Of a stretch of 40,621 nucleotides of DNA, positions 17,280 through 25,927 are shown piece by piece. Position numbers and translations under genes: made by a program. Numbering within the stretch: the stretch's first letter is position 1; each line of letters opens with the position of its first letter. Location of the stretch: assembly GCA_964595945.1 (NCBI GenBank), contig CAZQSL010000019.1:1-40621 (forward strand). The letters run 5' to 3'. The notes beneath the pieces are model-generated. The model saw nothing but the letters and a program-made list of their open reading frames with translations, was not told the DNA's origin and searched no databases. The stretch comes from CAZQSL01 sp964595945. GTDB lineage: Bacteria; UBP15; UBA6099; JAJRTR01.

Positions 17280-18425
17280 GTGTTATATGTTAATAACATG
17301 TTTTTCGGGGAAGGAAATGGTGAACAATTGGCTGACGGACGCAAGGATATCCTGCTATTCATGACACTCCCTGGCATTGGCGATTTCATAAACACTATCC
17401 CGGCAGTGAGAGTGCTGAGAGAGAGTCTACCTGGTGCGAAAATCCTGACGATTGTCAAGGAAGACTCGAGGTATCTCGACTTATTGCCGTTAGTTCCTGA
17501 GTTGGGCGAGATTATTTTCATCAATTCCAGCAAGGCAAAGCTGCTCCAGAAAATACGCGACGGGAGACTGATCGGTATAATTCGTGCGTTTGCAAGAACA
17601 GTCAGGTTACGGCCGGCTGCCGCGGCTATATTTCGATACAAGAAGATGTATGCCGCATGGTCGTACCTTGCACGGATACCCATGGTGACATCTCCTGACC
17701 GGAAGGCGTATATAACGCATGTGGACAATTCGCCGGACCGTCACATGCACGAGCATTACCTGCGGGTGCTCCGTCCGATAGGGGTTGACGCCACGCGTGA
17801 TCGGCTCGACCAGCTACAGTATCTGACGCTTCCGGAAAGTGTTGAAAAAAAGGGGCGTGATTTTGTTTCGACGCAATTCCCTTCGGGCGGAAAGACAGTG
17901 TTTCTGTGTATCGGGGGCTCGATACCCGCAGTGAAATGGGGATACTTCAATTTTGCAGAATTGGCCCGGCGCCTGTCGGATACTGGATACAATGTGCTTA
18001 TCGTCAGAGGCCCGTTCGAAGCTGACGCAGAACCATTTTTCGCTGAAATCATCAAAAGGCCGAATGTCAGTTGGACCGGCGGCATGCCGCTGATAGACCT
18101 GTGCGGTGTGTTGCGCGCGTGCGATGTGCTGGTGGGTGGTTCGACCGGGCCAACTCATATCGCCAACGCGGTGGGCACTGCTGTAGTCGGGGTGTTCCCG
18201 GATTTCGATGCGGCTGCGGGCATCGGATGGTATCCGCGCGGACTTCAGGCGTGTACAATCTACAAAAAACGGCCTGACGGATGGGACTCGGAGTCGCCTG
18301 AAACGCTCAAGCATGGTTATGTCCATCAGATCCCGTGCGATGTGGTGTTCGCCGCATGCGTGGACAGGCTTGAGGGAGGTAATCTTGAGGGGCTTGGGTT
18401 CCGCGATTCGATGCTGGGGGTTTGA
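17280..18425 (+). CDS. Glycosyltransferase family 9 (heptosyltransferase-like)
   Basis: 381 aa from GTG 17280. The start is uncertain: no SD precedes this GTG or the ATG at 17298. A TTG at 17328 follows GGAAGGAAA and sits just before the first conserved strand (ILLFMTLPGIGDFINTIPAV). The N-terminal Rossmann half carries the G-I-G-D motif typical of GT9. The C-terminal half has FLCIGGSIPAVKWG and the nucleotide-sugar motif GGSTGPTHIANAVGT, the family's S/T-G-P-x-H-x-A signature. Family members add heptose or other sugars to LPS core or related glycans at the inner face of the membrane. The donor here is unknown. It stands alone on the plus strand opposite the polysaccharide operon and probably belongs to the same pathway class. 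Confidence 0.88.
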   Translation: MLYVNNMFFGEGNGEQLADGRKDILLFMTLPGIGDFINTIPAVRVLRESLPGAKILTIVKEDSRYLDLLPLVPELGEIIFINSSKAKLLQKIRDGRLIGIIRAFARTVRLRPAAAAIFRYKKMYAAWSYLARIPMVTSPDRKAYITHVDNSPDRHMHEHYLRVLRPIGVDATRDRLDQLQYLTLPESVEKKGRDFVSTQFPSGGKTVFLCIGGSIPAVKWGYFNFAELARRLSDTGYNVLIVRGPFEADAEPFFAEIIKRPNVSWTGGMPLIDLCGVLRACDVLVGGSTGPTHIANAVGTAVVGVFPDFDAAAGIGWYPRGLQACTIYKKRPDGWDSESPETLKHGYVHQIPCDVVFAACVDRLEGGNLEGLGFRDSMLGV

Positions 18426-18537
18426 TGCCGATTCGTTTACATGGCGGTTTGGCATGATATCCTGAAAGCAATCAAAACGTTGGATATATTCCTTCGGTAA
18501 TCCTGACTCATTTGAACTGATTTACGAAAAGCCAGCC

Positions 18538-18558
18538 ATTCTGAGCGAAGCGAAGAAT
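18538..18558. repeat. Small palindromic element with GAGCGAAGCGA core
   Basis: ATTCT-GAGCGAAGCGA-AGAAT can fold as a short hairpin. A partial relative (GAGAGCGAAGCATCGA) lies about 70 bp downstream. From general experience, very similar sequences are dispersed intergenic repeats in many environmental genomes. Only one full copy is visible here. Confidence 0.4.
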
Positions 18559-18659
18559 CTTGCTGTAATGTTCATCTTATACGAAATATCAATTGAGTTT
18601 CCCTATGTATAGTTTGGTCTGTCGAGAGCGAAGCATCGAAAACGATATGGACTTTCTGA

Positions 18660-18677
18660 CACGGATTACACGGATTA
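18660..18677. repeat. Two tandem copies of CACGGATTA
   Basis: CACGGATTA at 18660-18668 is repeated directly at 18669-18677 and followed by a decayed third copy (CGCGAATAA). It is a short 9-bp tandem repeat in non-coding DNA. Confidence 0.6.
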
Positions 18678-18786
18678 CGCGAATAATACACACATGTTTT
18701 CACAAGAGCAGGGTTTATCTCCGGGGGGCTTCAATAACAATGGATGGGTGATTTCTATTGATATTCAGTATAAGCCAAAATCCATT

Positions 18787-18805
18787 AACCGGATGGCCCG
18801 GTTTT
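18787..18805 (+). terminator. Terminator-like hairpin after the GT9 gene
   Basis: AACCGG-ATGGC-CCGGTT makes a perfect 6-bp stem that ends in a run of four T on the plus strand. It lies 12 bp from the stop of the convergent gene. The T run is short, so it may be weak or act for either strand. Confidence 0.4.
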
Positions 18806-18816
18806 CGATGTGCGCC

Positions 18817-19749
18817 TCATCTGTGGCCAGATTTCATTTTCAAAGCGAAATTGGCGGTAAGGTCTATTTCCGTGCCCATGGTAGTTGTCCCTTCCTCCGC
18901 GGGAAAATTCATGTAGGACAGGGAATAATATTTGACGACATAGTCGGCTTTCGAAGCCATTTTTGTGGACATGTCGCACTCTATTTCGCCGGTGAATGCC
19001 ACGGTGGTTTTCTTGACATCGTTGTTTTTCATGCCCATCTCTTCGTAAGTTTTGCTCATTTCCGATGAAAGGTCGCGCTCGTAATTGAGCGAGATGACAG
19101 CTACTTGCCCGGCAGGTGTATCCCTGATTTCCTTGAGGGTGAATAATAGCTGGCCTTCAGTGTCAGTGATCCCATTAGCCGGGTTGTAGTATTCTGGAAG
19201 AGGGGTCTGCCATGTATCGCCTGGTGCGATGGCTTTGTCCGGAAAAGGAATGATGTTGAGCGACAGTATCATCTTGAGATCGGTTGTGGGGAGTATCTTC
19301 TGGATGTTTTCGATACCTTCGTACTTTGTGATATTTCCTTTCGAGTCGAATTCTGTATTGAAGGTTACATCGAGAATTCTGGATATCGGATTTGAGGCTA
19401 TGCTTTTGTCACTTGCGATCGTATCGCGCGAAACGAAAATTTGCTCTCCCTTTTCTCCTTTCACGCGGAGAAAGTCGAAAGAATTGATCACTGCAATTTT
19501 GCCCGCTGTCGACGTGGGGAGCGTTGTCTGGGTGTAGCCGACGGCCATTTCCATATTGAATGATTCCGGTGATTTTTGTCGGGCTTGTTCTGTAGAAAAG
19601 ACATCCTGTGTCGAAGTGATAGTGACAGCGATTTCGTAAGACAATTTCTGGATAGACTTGGGATCATAGGAAAAATCGTTTGCTGACGCTGCCACGGAAC
19701 TGAGCACGATTACGATTGCCGACAGCAGGATAGAAGTGATCTTCTGCAT
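18817..19749 (-). CDS. Secreted protein of unknown function (DUF6263-like)
   Basis: 310 aa. I place the start at ATG 19749 because AAAGGAGAA lies 7-9 nt upstream and the protein then opens with a signal peptide (MQKITSILLSAIVIVLSS, likely cut after ASA). The same frame is open 47 codons further up, but that part shows no coding character. The mature part alternates beta strands and charged turns, with an IAPGDTWQTPLPEYY segment and a late MSTKMASK stretch. This pattern resembles uncharacterised exported proteins of the DUF6263 type; I base that on resemblance only. It has no cysteine pair, repeats or membrane anchor after the signal peptide. It sits downstream of the polysaccharide operon but has its own promoter. 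Confidence 0.75.
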   Translation of the reverse strand: MQKITSILLSAIVIVLSSVAASANDFSYDPKSIQKLSYEIAVTITSTQDVFSTEQARQKSPESFNMEMAVGYTQTTLPTSTAGKIAVINSFDFLRVKGEKGEQIFVSRDTIASDKSIASNPISRILDVTFNTEFDSKGNITKYEGIENIQKILPTTDLKMILSLNIIPFPDKAIAPGDTWQTPLPEYYNPANGITDTEGQLLFTLKEIRDTPAGQVAVISLNYERDLSSEMSKTYEEMGMKNNDVKKTTVAFTGEIECDMSTKMASKADYVVKYYSLSYMNFPAEEGTTTMGTEIDLTANFALKMKSGHR

Positions 19750-19785
19750 TGTAGAATTCTCCTTTTCCGATCGGTTGTATACATT

Positions 19786-19814
19786 ATTATAATGCACTCT
19801 GACGGGATTCAAAA
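19786..19814 (-). promoter_or_regulatory. Promoter for the secreted DUF6263-like gene
   Basis: A perfect TATAAT on the minus strand (plus-strand ATTATA, 19786-19791), with a weak TTTTGA (19809-19814) after a 17-bp spacer. It lies between the last polysaccharide gene and the SD of the secreted protein, which suggests separate transcription. Confidence 0.5.
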
Positions 19815-19834
19815 ACAAGTCCGGGCGCAAATGT

Positions 19835-21013
19835 TTATTTGTCTTTTCGCTCGGACAGGGTGTTGTACAGATGTGTGATATCCGAGGCAAGGCGAGTGAA
19901 AGAATATCTGGACTGCATGTCGGACATACCCACTTTTCCCATCATGGAGCAGAGAGGCTGGTTGTCGAGCAGAGTCAATATGGAAGCTGCAATTGCCTGT
20001 GCGTCTCCGGGAGGAACGACAAAACCCGTTTCACCATTTCTCACAATATCCGATACACCGCCGACGTCGGTGGATACGACAGGCACCCCGGAAGCGAGTG
20101 ATTCGATGAGGCACACCGGCGTGCCTTCGTTTATGCTCGTGAGTACGGTAATATCTGTCCCGGCGTAGACTTTTTCGATGTCTTTCCACCAGCCGGCGAA
20201 AACGATGCTGTCAGAAAGTCCCTGTTCCTTTGCGTATGCGGAAATCATTTCTCTGTCCTCGCCATCGCCGACAATTACAAAAAGCACGTCGTTACGCTTT
20301 TCGCATACGGTGGCGGCAGCGTCTACGAACAGACGATGGTTTTTTATGGCAGTGATTCTGCCAATTATCGAGACGATTTTTTTTGCAGGGTCAGTTGTCA
20401 CCGCATCTCTGAATTCATCGCCGGACTGACTGCGGCAGTAAGAAAAACGGGAAAGGTCGAACCCGAGGGGAACGAGTGCAAATCGTTCGCGCGAAACATT
20501 CAGAATATCCGATATTTCTTCGAGCTGGCGTGGGCTGATCGCAATGATTCGTGTGGTAATATGTGCGAGCATTTTTTCTATGGCAACAAAAAAAGAAGTT
20601 CTTAAGGGTGAGAAATACCCTTTGAACACATGGCCATGATAGGTGTGGACGATCACTGGCACACGGCATAGCCAGGCGGCGGCTCTGCCGACCGCACCTG
20701 CTTTTGCGGCGTGAGAGTGTACGATGTCAGGGCGCTCGCGTCGTATTATGCGAATGAGCTTGATCAGAGTCGAAATGTCTCTTATGGGATGAAGCTCCCG
20801 GCCGAGTTCGGGTATGAAAAACTTACGCGAGGCATCGAGTCCGCGATAGCCGATCATTTCCTCTTCTCCTGGCGCGACCTGCCCGTAGATGACAAGGGTT
20901 TCAAAACGTTCCGGCGGCAAGTCTTCTGAAAGTGAAAGCACATGTATCGCCGGTCCGCCGACATTCAGCCGAGAGACAATATGTAATATTTTTATTGGGG
21001 GTACACTGGCCAC
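19835..21013 (-). CDS. GT4-family glycosyltransferase
   Basis: 392 aa from GTG 21013, 8 nt after the preceding gene's stop. GT-B fold: N-terminal ILHIVSRLNVGGPAIHVL (the G-G-P/A loop that binds the acceptor side) and a C-terminal donor site with EGTPVCLIESLASGVP (the E-x7-E motif), followed by VVSTDVGG. Middle strands IVHSHAAKAGAVGR and IVHTYHGH are typical of EpsF/WbnK-like enzymes. These retaining enzymes transfer a sugar from a nucleotide donor to a lipid-linked glycan at the cytoplasmic face. Last gene of the six-gene polysaccharide operon. The sugar specificity cannot be read from sequence. Confidence 0.9.
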   Translation of the reverse strand: MASVPPIKILHIVSRLNVGGPAIHVLSLSEDLPPERFETLVIYGQVAPGEEEMIGYRGLDASRKFFIPELGRELHPIRDISTLIKLIRIIRRERPDIVHSHAAKAGAVGRAAAWLCRVPVIVHTYHGHVFKGYFSPLRTSFFVAIEKMLAHITTRIIAISPRQLEEISDILNVSRERFALVPLGFDLSRFSYCRSQSGDEFRDAVTTDPAKKIVSIIGRITAIKNHRLFVDAAATVCEKRNDVLFVIVGDGEDREMISAYAKEQGLSDSIVFAGWWKDIEKVYAGTDITVLTSINEGTPVCLIESLASGVPVVSTDVGGVSDIVRNGETGFVVPPGDAQAIAASILTLLDNQPLCSMMGKVGMSDMQSRYSFTRLASDITHLYNTLSERKDK

Positions 21014-21021
21014 TTGTGAGG

Positions 21022-22611
21022 CTATCCATTCTTGTGAGAATCAATTCGATTTTGCAGCAGTCTGTCAATCTTTACGCATGAGTACACAACGGCCAGTCCT
21101 GGGGCGGCAAGCAGCAGGATGGTTGAAGGAAGAGTCAGTTCTGTCGCGGTAACCCCTGCAAACAGCAGGATGAAAACGGCAAGGGCAGGAAGGATATTTC
21201 GTTTCATATCGCTAATGCCGACTGCGAAAAAGAGACAAAGGAAAGGATAGAAGATGATATTGCGGCGTTCTGATGCGCCATAAAATATTGCGACATACAT
21301 AATGGATGTCAAAATGATAAAAAATAAAATGGGAGATAATCGCCGGAAACTTTTTTTTGCGAGTCGAACAAATCCGAAAACTGAAAACGGTAACATCATG
21401 TACCATACAGCAGTGCCGGCTATCAGGAGCCTGTTGTAGAAAACGGAAAATCCATTTCCCTCCGAAGTATAAATAAACCAGCGTATCGGTGATGTAAAGA
21501 CTCTGAAGATGCCGATGGGAAGTGCTGCGATAAATTGGGGAAGGGATGAAAATGTCGTTTGACCGACAGCAGTCAGAGGCCCATCGGTAGCGAAGCGTTC
21601 GCGGGTATCGACAATAGTGCTGAAAAGTTGACCGCGGAGGAAAGTCTGCACGTATCCTGTGAAGGTACTTAATCCGTGGATGGAAGAAAGCGATGTCAGG
21701 AAAGATTGGAAAAACACAACTGTTATCAGTATGAGTGCTGCCCCGGCATATTTGACCGCTGGCGGCTTTTCGGGGAAAAACGCGAATGCGAGCAGTGCCG
21801 TAAGGATCATCAGAGGAGCGAGGTACATCCTGAGAACTGACAGCAGCAGGATTGCCGACAGCATCACAATCAGGGAGGCCACCAGCTTTTTACCCTTCAG
21901 GAAAACGATCAGATAATCAAGAAACAGCGTCGTCAGATAAAGTGTTATTGGCTCCTTGAAATGCCCGTTTGCAGTCCAGAAAATTGAGAGCGGAAAAAGG
22001 GCGTAGGAGAACATGGCAGCTATGGCGATTCGCTCTGACACAAAATCACTGAATAGCGTGCGGATAATGCGGTATGAATGGAAAATGCAGATTGCGCTGA
22101 GAAATGAGTTGGTCGTGCACAGGATAAGAGGGTCGTCGATGAATTTGAGATGCGCCGCGACATAAGCGAAGATGGCCCAGTGAGTGCTGCCACGGGCGGC
22201 CTGCGCTCCGAGATCGTGTATGATGGGATATGGACTTGAAAAGGTGTGCCAGGCGGCAGAAATGCGGCTGGCGATCTCTACATAGTATCTTCCGTCGATT
22301 TTCATCAGGTAATACAGCTCATCCGGGATGAGAAAGATTGAGGCGGTGAACCGGAGGAGATAGGCTGTGATGAAACAGAGAATGAGCAGCTTGCGTTCAC
22401 TATCTGTCCATGTGGAAAATGATATGACTGCTGCACCAGTGGCAAGATAAAACATCGATGCGCATACAAGCACTAATCCCACGCCAGCAGCATCGGCGAC
22501 ATATCTTGAAAGGATCAGTAATGCGAAAGAAATGAGAAGAGACAACAACGACAGCACTCTGACTGGCGTCGTTCTTTCTTCTAGTTGCTGATCGCTCATA
22601 TATTCAGTCAA
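21022..22611 (-). CDS. Polytopic membrane protein, probable GT-C glycosyltransferase or O-unit polymerase
   Basis: About 530 aa with roughly 11-13 hydrophobic helices. I chose TTG 22611 because AGAAGGA lies 8 nt upstream. ATG 22599 is the alternative, while ATG 22677 would overlap the neighbouring gene and has no SD. An early periplasmic loop carries IFLIPDELYYLMKIDGRYY, resembling the acidic D/E loop of GT-C enzymes that use polyprenyl-phosphate sugars (PMT/ArnT type). A later basic segment (RLAKKSFRRL) fits an inner-face loop. Its position among glycosyltransferases and next to a Wzx-type flippase also allows a Wzy-type polymerase. I cannot separate these two roles. Confidence 0.75.
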   Translation of the reverse strand: MTEYMSDQQLEERTTPVRVLSLLSLLISFALLILSRYVADAAGVGLVLVCASMFYLATGAAVISFSTWTDSERKLLILCFITAYLLRFTASIFLIPDELYYLMKIDGRYYVEIASRISAAWHTFSSPYPIIHDLGAQAARGSTHWAIFAYVAAHLKFIDDPLILCTTNSFLSAICIFHSYRIIRTLFSDFVSERIAIAAMFSYALFPLSIFWTANGHFKEPITLYLTTLFLDYLIVFLKGKKLVASLIVMLSAILLLSVLRMYLAPLMILTALLAFAFFPEKPPAVKYAGAALILITVVFFQSFLTSLSSIHGLSTFTGYVQTFLRGQLFSTIVDTRERFATDGPLTAVGQTTFSSLPQFIAALPIGIFRVFTSPIRWFIYTSEGNGFSVFYNRLLIAGTAVWYMMLPFSVFGFVRLAKKSFRRLSPILFFIILTSIMYVAIFYGASERRNIIFYPFLCLFFAVGISDMKRNILPALAVFILLFAGVTATELTLPSTILLLAAPGLAVVYSCVKIDRLLQNRIDSHKNG

Positions 22612-22640
22612 ATATTCGAATCCTTCTGTTGTTGACACTA

Positions 22641-23792
22641 TCAATGGTATTGCGCGATGAGGAGTTTTTCCACACATTTTTCGAAATTCTCAGCCATCGC
22701 TTCCATCGAAAAAAAAGCCAATGCTCGTTTTCTGGCAGCAGCGCCCATCGACGAGCGCAAATCGCTGTCAGCGGCGAGCCTGTCAATGATCTCACCGAAT
22801 AGTCTCGCGTCTCCCTGAGGCACGAAAAACCCTTCCACGCCATCATCTAATATTTCCGTCATGCCGCCGCTGGACTTGGTGGAAATGGTTGGCAAGGCAA
22901 CAGCCATCGCTTCCATGACAGCGTTGGGTATGCCTTCGTTAAGAGACGCTATCGCGAATACATCCGCGCCGGCGAGAAGGTAGTCGATATCGGTCCGCAA
23001 GCCAAGAAAACTGACATTGCCGGCAAGTCCTGCCTTGAGGGCTTTTGCTTCAAGAGATGATCTGAGCACGCCATCTCCGGCATATACAAGCAGGATGCCG
23101 GACGGGTTTTTGCAGTGAGCCAAAGCGTCGATTAGAAATTCCGGGTTCTTTTCCGGGGCGAGCCTCGAAACGCTTAGGATTACCGTTGTGCTTTCCGTGA
23201 TGCCGAGTTGATCTCTGATCGCTCTCCGTTTGCTGGCATCCGGTCTGAATATTTCGGTACGTATGCCGTTGTAGCACAGGTGAAGTTTTCCGCGCGGGAA
23301 GCCGAGTCCGGCATAGCGGGAAATCGCGCTTTGCGAATTCGAGATATATCCCCTTGACAGGGGGAATGTGATCCGGTCAAGCATATCGTTGAAACGGCTG
23401 TCTTTTTTGCTCGAATAAATGCCACGAAGCCCACCGGCCAGCGGTATTTTCATAACAAGACAAACGATACGCAACAGAATGTTGACGCGAAGGCCGTATG
23501 CTATGACGAGATCGGGCCTGTGATGCTTAAGGTGGGAAACGATATTCCTGATAACAGTCAGTTTGTTGAAGTGTTTGTCCCAGCTGAAATATTGGGGATC
23601 GATGCCGGCTGCATGATACATGGCCCGCATCGCGCCCGGAGCTGCCATGACGGCAACGTCATGAGTGATGCGAGTGCGGTGGTTTTCCGTGGAGAACTGC
23701 ACCAGTTTTCTGACGGACATTTCAGTGCCGCCAACACCGTCTACCGTGAGAAAGTGCAGCACGTGTATAGCATTATGGTCAGTACCATGCAT
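22641..23792 (-). CDS. GT4-family glycosyltransferase
   Basis: 383 aa, ATG 23792 preceded by AAGGTGAG at 8 nt. GT-B architecture: VLHFLTVDGVGGTEMSVRKL at the N terminus, the ILSVSRLAPEKNPEFLIDAL hinge strand, YAGDGVLRSSLE, and the E-x7-E donor motif in EGIPNAVMEAMAVALP. It resembles enzymes adding sugars to exopolysaccharide or O-antigen units. It starts 9 nt after the previous gene's stop, so the genes are probably cotranscribed and translationally linked. Donor and acceptor unknown. Confidence 0.9.
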   Translation of the reverse strand: MHGTDHNAIHVLHFLTVDGVGGTEMSVRKLVQFSTENHRTRITHDVAVMAAPGAMRAMYHAAGIDPQYFSWDKHFNKLTVIRNIVSHLKHHRPDLVIAYGLRVNILLRIVCLVMKIPLAGGLRGIYSSKKDSRFNDMLDRITFPLSRGYISNSQSAISRYAGLGFPRGKLHLCYNGIRTEIFRPDASKRRAIRDQLGITESTTVILSVSRLAPEKNPEFLIDALAHCKNPSGILLVYAGDGVLRSSLEAKALKAGLAGNVSFLGLRTDIDYLLAGADVFAIASLNEGIPNAVMEAMAVALPTISTKSSGGMTEILDDGVEGFFVPQGDARLFGEIIDRLAADSDLRSSMGAAARKRALAFFSMEAMAENFEKCVEKLLIAQYH

Positions 23793-23801
23793 TGGTATAT
23801 C

Positions 23802-24974
23802 TCACCTTGAGCATTCAGACGTGGTTTGATGTTGCCGTATCATGTCCGCGTAAAGCTGCTCATACTTCCGGGCCGTTGCCCTGATGTCATAATTGTCAAC
23901 GATGCGCTGCCTTGCCCTGTTACCGAGAGAAGCTCGTTCGCCGGGAGACATGGCCAGCAATTCCCCAAGAGCATCGGACATGGCAGCGACATCCACAGGA
24001 GGGATGATGATGCCGGTATCGCCGACGATTTTGGTCCGTGGGCCACCGGGATCGTCCGTCGCCACGCAGGGTACGCCACATGCCATCGCCTCGGCGATGG
24101 ACAGGGAGAAAGACTCGCCTTTTGTCGATATTACCCCGATGTCGAGCGAAGCCTGAAATCCCGTGATGTCGTCGACGACGCCAAGCAGATGAAAGCGATC
24201 TCGTGCGCCTGTCGCGTCGATTAGAGCGGCAAGGTGGTGATTGGAACTGTCGATTTCCCTGCCACATGCGGCGAAATGTATGTCAGGATTATTCCTGGCG
24301 AGAATCCCTATTGCCTTGATCACGGTGCCATAGTCCTTGAGCGGGTGAAACCTTGCCGCCATGCCAGCGACTATTGCGTCACGGGGTATGCTGTGCCGGT
24401 CTCTGAAATCAGAGCCTGCGGCGGGGCAGGGAATGAATTTCTCAGTGTCGATCCCATTATCTATGACATGCAGCAGATGCGCCGGGTATCCGTATCCGGC
24501 ATGCGTGTCTCTGACTATGTCCGAACAGCATACGATTCTGGCTGGCGCGATGGGGGAGTTGGCTAGTGATCGGCAAATTCTCATCGAAGCCGAAGCGATC
24601 CTGCTCGCTGATGGGTCTGCAATATGGTGGACTCCCCATGCTACTGGAATATTGCCGTTAATAAGCCGCGATCCTGCAAGACCAACGGCGTCAGCAACAT
24701 ACATCCATGTCTGAATGGCTGATGGCGTACGATTTCTCAAGTGTCTCCGATATCGTTGCAGAGCGGACAGAAATCGAAGATTGCGGGCGCTTTCCATCGA
24801 ATTGACCGCAATGCCCAATTCAGCGATCATGGCGCCGACCGGCCCGGTGTCTTTCATCACGATCACGTCGTGGTCGAACCTGTCTCGGTCTGCCACGGTG
24901 AGAAAATTGTACAGCATCATCTCTGCGCCGCCGAGATTAAGATTCCATACAAAATGCGATATTTTATATTTCAT
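23802..24974 (-). CDS. GT4-family glycosyltransferase
   Basis: 390 aa, ATG 24974 with AGGA 5 nt upstream. N-terminal ISHFVWNLNLGGAEMMLYNF has the G-G-A-E loop. The donor side has VAGMAARFHPLKDYGTVIKA and ESFSLSIAEAMACGVPCVAT with the E-x7-E motif. A TDDPGGPR stretch and IIPPVDVAAMSDAL end match the usual C-terminal fold. Cytoplasmic, on the inner face of the membrane. Fourth from last in the polysaccharide operon, 13 nt after the GT2 gene. Confidence 0.9.
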   Translation of the reverse strand: MKYKISHFVWNLNLGGAEMMLYNFLTVADRDRFDHDVIVMKDTGPVGAMIAELGIAVNSMESARNLRFLSALQRYRRHLRNRTPSAIQTWMYVADAVGLAGSRLINGNIPVAWGVHHIADPSASRIASASMRICRSLANSPIAPARIVCCSDIVRDTHAGYGYPAHLLHVIDNGIDTEKFIPCPAAGSDFRDRHSIPRDAIVAGMAARFHPLKDYGTVIKAIGILARNNPDIHFAACGREIDSSNHHLAALIDATGARDRFHLLGVVDDITGFQASLDIGVISTKGESFSLSIAEAMACGVPCVATDDPGGPRTKIVGDTGIIIPPVDVAAMSDALGELLAMSPGERASLGNRARQRIVDNYDIRATARKYEQLYADMIRQHQTTSECSR

Positions 24975-24987
24975 TCAATCCTGTCCG

Positions 24988-25905
24988 TCATGCGTTTCTG
25001 TGCGAATGAATCTCTTGTCTGTCCCGCAGATAGAGGATATAGCCTGGAAGGATCGCCAGCGCCAGTCCGTTCCTGCGTGAAATTATGTCATCGAAAAGCT
25101 CCCGGATGGTGCAGCGGGCATGGAAGGAAAAGCGGACGTAATTTACTGCCTGCTTCAATGCTGAAATATAGGACCGCTGTAGCTGAAAATACTCTTTGTA
25201 ATAAAGCCGGGAGCCAGAGGGGCTGTTGATCCTGATCAGGATATTGTTGGCGGTAATGCCATCTTTCTGATAGTCACGCACCGATATGGGATGGTTTATG
25301 TATCGCTCGCGGAAGCGGGTGCCGATGCGGTTCCACACTATGCCGTCGGGCATGAACTTTTCTCCATCGAACTCGGGATAGGGAAACGCGCGAAGTATGT
25401 CGGTTCGCTTGCAGCCGGCTTTGTCACCAGTGATTTTCCCTTTACTTCTGATCTCGAATGGCGTGGAATCGTAAACATCGGTTGGGAAAGACGAACCGAC
25501 GATTGTCCCGTCAGGGCGCTGGCATAGTCCAATCACGCCGGAATAATCTGATTTCTCCCCATCGGCGATACGACTCCATTCGTCGTGAAGTGTTACAAGA
25601 GCGTCCGGGAGCAGCCAGTCGTCAGAGTCTACGATGACTGTCAGGATGCCTTTTGCATGCCTGACCCCTAAATTGATGGCTGTGTGCTTTCCCCCATTTG
25701 GCTTGCGGTGATAACAAATGTCGAACTGCCCATTCGACATGAACGATTCGACGATTTCACGCGTATTGTCAGTCGAGCCATCGTCGACGATGAGCCATTC
25801 GAAGTCGCGGAATGACTGTTTCATAAGGCTGTCAAAAACTCTATGTAATGTGTGAGCCCGATTGTAAGTGGGAGTTAGCACGGTGAATGTGGTGTAAACC
25901 TGCAT
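24988..25905 (-). CDS. GT2-family glycosyltransferase
   Basis: 305 aa from ATG 25905. GT-A fold: TVLTPTYNRAHTL at residues 8-20, LIVDDGSTDNT (38-48), and VDSDDW (92-97), which carries the metal-binding D-x-D for UDP/GDP-sugar use. NGGKHTAINLG (70-80) is the usual nucleotide-sugar loop. The C-terminal third (about 210-305) is basic and probably sits at the membrane. Inverting transferase. Within the polysaccharide operon it starts 22 bp after the flippase stop. Confidence 0.9.
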   Translation of the reverse strand: MQVYTTFTVLTPTYNRAHTLHRVFDSLMKQSFRDFEWLIVDDGSTDNTREIVESFMSNGQFDICYHRKPNGGKHTAINLGVRHAKGILTVIVDSDDWLLPDALVTLHDEWSRIADGEKSDYSGVIGLCQRPDGTIVGSSFPTDVYDSTPFEIRSKGKITGDKAGCKRTDILRAFPYPEFDGEKFMPDGIVWNRIGTRFRERYINHPISVRDYQKDGITANNILIRINSPSGSRLYYKEYFQLQRSYISALKQAVNYVRFSFHARCTIRELFDDIISRRNGLALAILPGYILYLRDRQEIHSHRNA

Positions 25906-25927
25906 GAATAGTTATCTTGACTGACAC

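Larger units (their letters stand above)
18426..18816. other. Non-coding interval with small repeats (no gene seen)
   Basis: 391 bp between convergent genes. No supportable ORF. It contains the palindromic ATTCT-N11-AGAAT element (18538-18558), a related GAGCGAAGC-containing sequence near 18622-18640, a 9-bp tandem repeat (18660-18677) and a terminator-like hairpin (18787-18805). It is more AT-rich than its neighbours. Confidence 0.6.

Noticed and set aside
17090..17728. 212-codon minus-strand frame overlapping the GT9 gene
   Set aside because: Antisense to a well-supported glycosyltransferase; no SD or domain.
22611..22677. ATG 22677 as start of the membrane protein
   Set aside because: It overlaps the preceding gene by 37 bp with no SD, and the first 22 residues have no membrane or conserved character. 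TTG 22611 has AGAAGGA at proper spacing.
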